64,000 nt of DNA from an uncultured Muribaculaceae bacterium. GTDB lineage: Bacteria > Bacteroidota > Bacteroidia > Bacteroidales > Muribaculaceae. Position 1 is the stretch's first letter, and every line of letters starts with the position of its first letter. The notes under the pieces are model-generated. The model was not told the DNA's origin. It saw nothing but the letters and a program-made list of their open reading frames with translations, and searched no databases. Shown here one piece after another: positions 61,158-64,000 of the stretch. Location: NCBI GenBank assembly GCA_910579845.1, contig CAJTWL010000009.1:1-64000 (forward strand), written 5' to 3'. The translations under genes and the position numbers were made by a program.

Positions 61158-61721
61158 ATGAAACTGTCAAAGGGGGAATTGCAACGCTATAGAAACTCAA
61201 GAGGGTTTGGTGTGCATTCCCCCTTTGGATATGAATTTGTCCGTAATGTGGTCCGTATCGGGAGCAATTATTCCTATTACGCTGAAAAGGATATACGCAA
61301 GGCAGGCAGATCTTTTAAAGTTTCAGAAGAGGAGATCTCGCATGCAATACGGCTTCACAGGCTTGCGGTCGTGTTAAAAATAGAGAATGTGTTATACAGT
61401 AACGGAATGACTGATCTGAAACGAATTGCTCTAAGACATGCAGGAAGCACTCTTTACCCTTTCTCATCGCAGACTCTTGGAAAGACATCCGGAACCCGAA
61501 CGCTGTTCTTAGGAAACGACGGTGATTTATCAGAACAAAACATACCCGGTCTCTTAGGACACGAGAATAATACTGTGCTTATATATTCTCAATTCCCCGA
61601 ATCAACATCAAAGGAACTTATGTCTCATACCGAATCCGGTATTATCTTCGAAGGATTTAAGTGCGCTATATCCATATGCAGGTCACAAACCCAACCCAAC
61701 CTGTATAAAATAACATTCTAA
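61158..61721 (+). CDS. Hypothetical protein with an HSPF-type N terminus
   Basis: 187 residues. The opening RNSRGFGVHSPFGYEFVRNVV resembles a Bacteroidetes family usually annotated as class I SAM methyltransferase. Here no G-rich SAM motif follows, and the protein is shorter than the 230-270 residues I would expect. It may be a shortened or non-catalytic member. The stop codon's last base is the first base of palindromic element E. Confidence 0.6.
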   Translation: MKLSKGELQRYRNSRGFGVHSPFGYEFVRNVVRIGSNYSYYAEKDIRKAGRSFKVSEEEISHAIRLHRLAVVLKIENVLYSNGMTDLKRIALRHAGSTLYPFSSQTLGKTSGTRTLFLGNDGDLSEQNIPGLLGHENNTVLIYSQFPESTSKELMSHTESGIIFEGFKCAISICRSQTQPNLYKITF

Positions 61722-61914
61722 GAGTGTGTCGGGATTTAACTTTCCTTTACATGAAGAGTTGTTTTCGAGGGAATTTCACAAGCTGAAGAAGGAGCATAGC
61801 GGGCTATGCGACTGATGAAACTTTTGAAATTCACCGGAAAGAACTTTCAGGGGAAGGAAAAGAATATTCCAGACATACTCAAAATATAATTCGTGTTAAA
61901 TTCAAACACACTCT
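61721..61914 (+). mobile_element. Palindromic repeat element E (194 bp, MITE-like)
   Basis: Terminal repeats 61721-61740 and 61895-61914 match at 17 of 20 positions (AGAGTGTGT..ATTTAAC). Inside, TTTCCTT/AAGGAAA and GAATTTC..AAG/CTT..GAAATTC continue the palindrome to a central hairpin at 61794-61809 (GCATAG/CTATGC). It has exactly the same length as element D. It fills the gap before xerD. Confidence 0.82.
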
Positions 61915-61930
61915 AAATAAAGTTTGCTTT

Positions 61931-62839
61931 ATGCGGGCGATACAAAGCACAACATTAGTGATCAGGGATTTCTGCAATTATTTACAGCTTGAGCGGGGCT
62001 TATCACTCAATACGCTCGAAAGTTATGGCAGAGACGCCAGACTTCTTGTCGACTACCTGGACAACCGGCACCTGAAGCTTAATGACGCAGACACAGAAAC
62101 ACTGCATACTTTTCTTTGCACATTAAGGGATATGGGAATAGCACCCCGTTCACAAGCCCGGATTCTCTCCGGCATAAGATCTCTTTTCAGATTCATCAGG
62201 ATTGAAGGATACATAGATACCGATCCATGCGAATTGCTTGAAGCCCCGCAATTTGGGAAACATCTGCCCGAGGTGCTGTCACTCGAGGAAATAGACAGTA
62301 TGATCAAGGCTCTTGATCCAGACAAAGCAGAAACGCCACGTAACCATGCTATTATAGAGACGCTGTACGGCAGCGGGGTCCGAGTTTCAGAACTCACTGA
62401 TTTACGCATATCACAGACAGATCTTGAAGAAGGCTATATTCTTGTTACGGGGAAAGGCAATAAACAGCGACTCGTGCCATTATCTCCGGAATCTATTTAT
62501 CTTATAAAAGATTACCTTGAGATACGAGCACAACAGAATATAAAACCGGGATGCGCCGATATTCTTTTTCTGAACCGCAGGGGTGGAAAAATGACAAGAG
62601 TAATGGTTTTTTATGTAGTCAAGGATCTTGCCGACAAAGCAGGCATAACAAAAAAAGTGTCGCCACATACGTTGCGACACTCATTTGCCACTCATCTTCT
62701 TGAGGGTGGAGCAAATCTACGTGCCATACAGGAGATGCTTGGACATGAATCCATCTCTACCACAGAGATATATCTTCACCTCGACAAAACAAGGCTACGT
62801 CAGGAATTGCTTGAACATCACCCGCTCTATAAAAGATGA
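61931..62839 (+). CDS. xerD: Site-specific tyrosine recombinase XerD
   Basis: Partner recombinase for chromosome-dimer resolution at dif under FtsK control. Core-binding domain (about 5-95: FCNYLQLERGLSLNTLESYG) and catalytic domain with R151 (SGVRVSEL), K175 (TGKGNKQR), H246/R249 (SPHTLRHSFATHLLEGGA), H272 (LGHESISTTEIY) and nucleophile Y281. At 302 residues it matches XerD closely. It starts 17 bases after palindromic element E. Confidence 0.95.
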   Translation: MRAIQSTTLVIRDFCNYLQLERGLSLNTLESYGRDARLLVDYLDNRHLKLNDADTETLHTFLCTLRDMGIAPRSQARILSGIRSLFRFIRIEGYIDTDPCELLEAPQFGKHLPEVLSLEEIDSMIKALDPDKAETPRNHAIIETLYGSGVRVSELTDLRISQTDLEEGYILVTGKGNKQRLVPLSPESIYLIKDYLEIRAQQNIKPGCADILFLNRRGGKMTRVMVFYVVKDLADKAGITKKVSPHTLRHSFATHLLEGGANLRAIQEMLGHESISTTEIYLHLDKTRLRQELLEHHPLYKR

Positions 62840-62885
62840 CACTCTTATATTTCTCCTCTATCGGTCAAAATTACCGGACTCTACT

Positions 62886-63923
62886 CTATCTGAATGTGAA
62901 GCGTATAGTACGCTTATAAGTATCTCCGGCTTTCAGCAACTGAGTAGGAAATTGCGGTTTATTGGGGGCATCGGGAAATCCCTGCATCTCTATAGCCACA
63001 CCTTCATAATCATTATATGAGCGCCCGCTTCGGTTCAAAGGAGATCCTGAAAGCCAATTGCCGGTATAGATCTGTACACCAGGCTGATCACTCGACACGA
63101 GCAGTTCTCTGCCGGACTCCTCATCTTTCAGCGTTACAACATCACGTATTACACCAGGTTCCCAGCCGGACACAGCCCAACAATGATCATATCCCTTGCC
63201 AATTCCAAGTGCCTCAAAATCCGCATTTATATCTTTCCCTATTTTCTTGAACTCTCTGAAATCCATCGGAGTCCCGGCTACCGGATCAATCTCGCCGGTA
63301 GGGATCTGTGTACTATCGGTAGGAAGCCATCCTTCCGCATCTATGCGCATCTCATGATCCAGTACAGAACCGGAATCGGCTCCTTGCAGATTCCAATATG
63401 CATGATTTGTAAGATTCACAACTGTATCGGAATCTGATTTAGCACGGAATTTTAATGAAAGTTCATTCTCGTCATTCCAGCTATATTCAACCTCCACATC
63501 AAGATTGCCGGGATACTGTTCCTCTCCGTTTTTTGAATGATAATGAAAAAGCACTCCGTCATCTTTCACTTCAGCTTCCCAATTCTGATTCTGGAATCCT
63601 TCCGGTCCTCCGTGCAAAGCATTCGGTCCGTTATTAATTGTAAGAGCATATTCTCTGCCATCCACTACAAGATGACCTTTTGCTATTCGGTTGGCATATC
63701 TTCCGGGACATTTGCCAAGACATGGTCCATCTGCAATATAGTCTGCACCATCAGCATATCCCAAACATATATTTTCTATTTTACCATTCTTATCAGGCAC
63801 TTTCACAGCCACAATACCTGCTCCAAGGGTAGAAAGCGTCACAGAAGCACCTTTGGAATTAGTAAGAGTGTACCAAATGATCGTTCCTTTTGAAGAAGGG
63901 ATCTCAACTTTGGTTATATCCAT
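62886..63923 (-). CDS. galM: Aldose 1-epimerase (mutarotase)
   Basis: Interconverts alpha and beta galactose/glucose at the head of the Leloir pathway. Signatures are GKCPGRYANRIAKG, INNGPNALHGG with a catalytic His, NLTNHAYWNLQG, GYDHCWAV and the catalytic glutamate in GVAIEMQGFPDAPN near the C terminus. I take the ATG at 63923, preceded by a clear GGAGG six bases upstream; the ATG at 63950 lies within the upstream gene. 345 residues. Confidence 0.93.
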   Translation of the reverse strand: MDITKVEIPSSKGTIIWYTLTNSKGASVTLSTLGAGIVAVKVPDKNGKIENICLGYADGADYIADGPCLGKCPGRYANRIAKGHLVVDGREYALTINNGPNALHGGPEGFQNQNWEAEVKDDGVLFHYHSKNGEEQYPGNLDVEVEYSWNDENELSLKFRAKSDSDTVVNLTNHAYWNLQGADSGSVLDHEMRIDAEGWLPTDSTQIPTGEIDPVAGTPMDFREFKKIGKDINADFEALGIGKGYDHCWAVSGWEPGVIRDVVTLKDEESGRELLVSSDQPGVQIYTGNWLSGSPLNRSGRSYNDYEGVAIEMQGFPDAPNKPQFPTQLLKAGDTYKRTIRFTFR

Positions 63924-63924
63924 A

Positions 63925-64000
63925 TCAATCCTCCACTTTACGTGCGCCATCGGAGATCACCACATCATAAATGGCAGGTTCATGACCATATTTATCTTTG
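63925..64000 (-). CDS. galK: C-terminal end of an upstream gene, probably galactokinase (partial)
   Basis: A minus-strand frame enters at the right edge and stops with TGA at 63925-63927, one base before the galM start. The visible 24 residues (KDKYGHEPAIYDVVISDGAR, then KVED) look like a galactokinase end. The coupling to galM fits a galK-galM operon. Too short for certainty. Confidence 0.5.
   Translation of the reverse strand, partial: KDKYGHEPAIYDVVISDGARKVED

Noticed and set aside
61794..61835. Hammerhead ribozyme in the palindromic elements (CTGATGA followed by GAAA)
   Set aside because: The two core words occur, but no stem II can form between them and the CTGATGA is not kept in elements A and D, so the catalytic fold is not supported.

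Overview
This window reads as a chromosomal segment of a member of the Bacteroidales, most likely a Muribaculaceae-type gut bacterium. The order assignment is firm. It rests on the block porG-like / uppS / bamA / two OmpH-Skp genes / murI, on DUF4421- and DUF6242-type envelope proteins, on a PorZ-like type IX secretion protein, and on Bacteroidetes promoters of the TTG-N19/20-TAnnTTTG type. The family assignment is inference. There is no rRNA, CRISPR array, prophage or complete insertion sequence.

Layout. 1-13.4 kb (mostly + strand): rpsU, a XerC-type recombinase, a short hibernation factor, mltG, ribD, envelope proteins, then outer-membrane biogenesis (porG-like, uppS, bamA, two Skp-like chaperones) and murI. 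13.4-25.8 kb: a MATE exporter and a GH3-family enzyme (- strand); outer-membrane phospholipase A, a membrane glycosyltransferase and Mrp (+); then trmB, an LRR protein, a PorZ-like protein and rdgB (-). 26-42.5 kb (+): leuS, a GH13 enzyme translationally coupled to three GT2 glycosyltransferases, a Wzy-like polymerase and a Wzx-like flippase. A phosphonate module follows: CDP-alcohol phosphotransferase, cytidylyltransferase-PEP mutase fusion, phosphonopyruvate decarboxylase, metallophosphoesterase, NAD epimerase, nucleotidyltransferase and a Rossmann-fold protein. 42.8-53.4 kb (- strand, converging on it) is the export half of the locus: WecA-like initiating transferase, large SLBB protein, Wzz-like protein, M23 peptidase, a decayed transferase fragment, Wza, Wzc and a CpsB-type phosphatase. 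53.7-64 kb: panB, tRNA-Pro and tRNA-Asp, aroQ, an O-methyltransferase, rbfA, a LolC/E-type permease, an Lrp regulator, a YfhO protein, xerD, galM and the end of a probable galK.

How it works together. The two converging operons can make, polymerise, flip and export a surface polysaccharide. PEP mutase plus decarboxylase predict that it, or a lipid, is decorated with a C-P bonded phosphonate. No 2-aminoethylphosphonate transaminase is present, and three accessory enzymes depart from textbook catalytic residues.

The most unusual structure is a family of five dispersed 186-233 bp palindromic elements (13996-14189, 42544-42729, 43535-43767, 46330-46518, 61721-61914). They have about 20-bp terminal inverted repeats and a shared core hairpin whose stem changes by compensatory substitutions. 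Three lie in or at the edge of the capsule export operon, and several terminal repeats contain or touch the neighbouring gene's stop codon.
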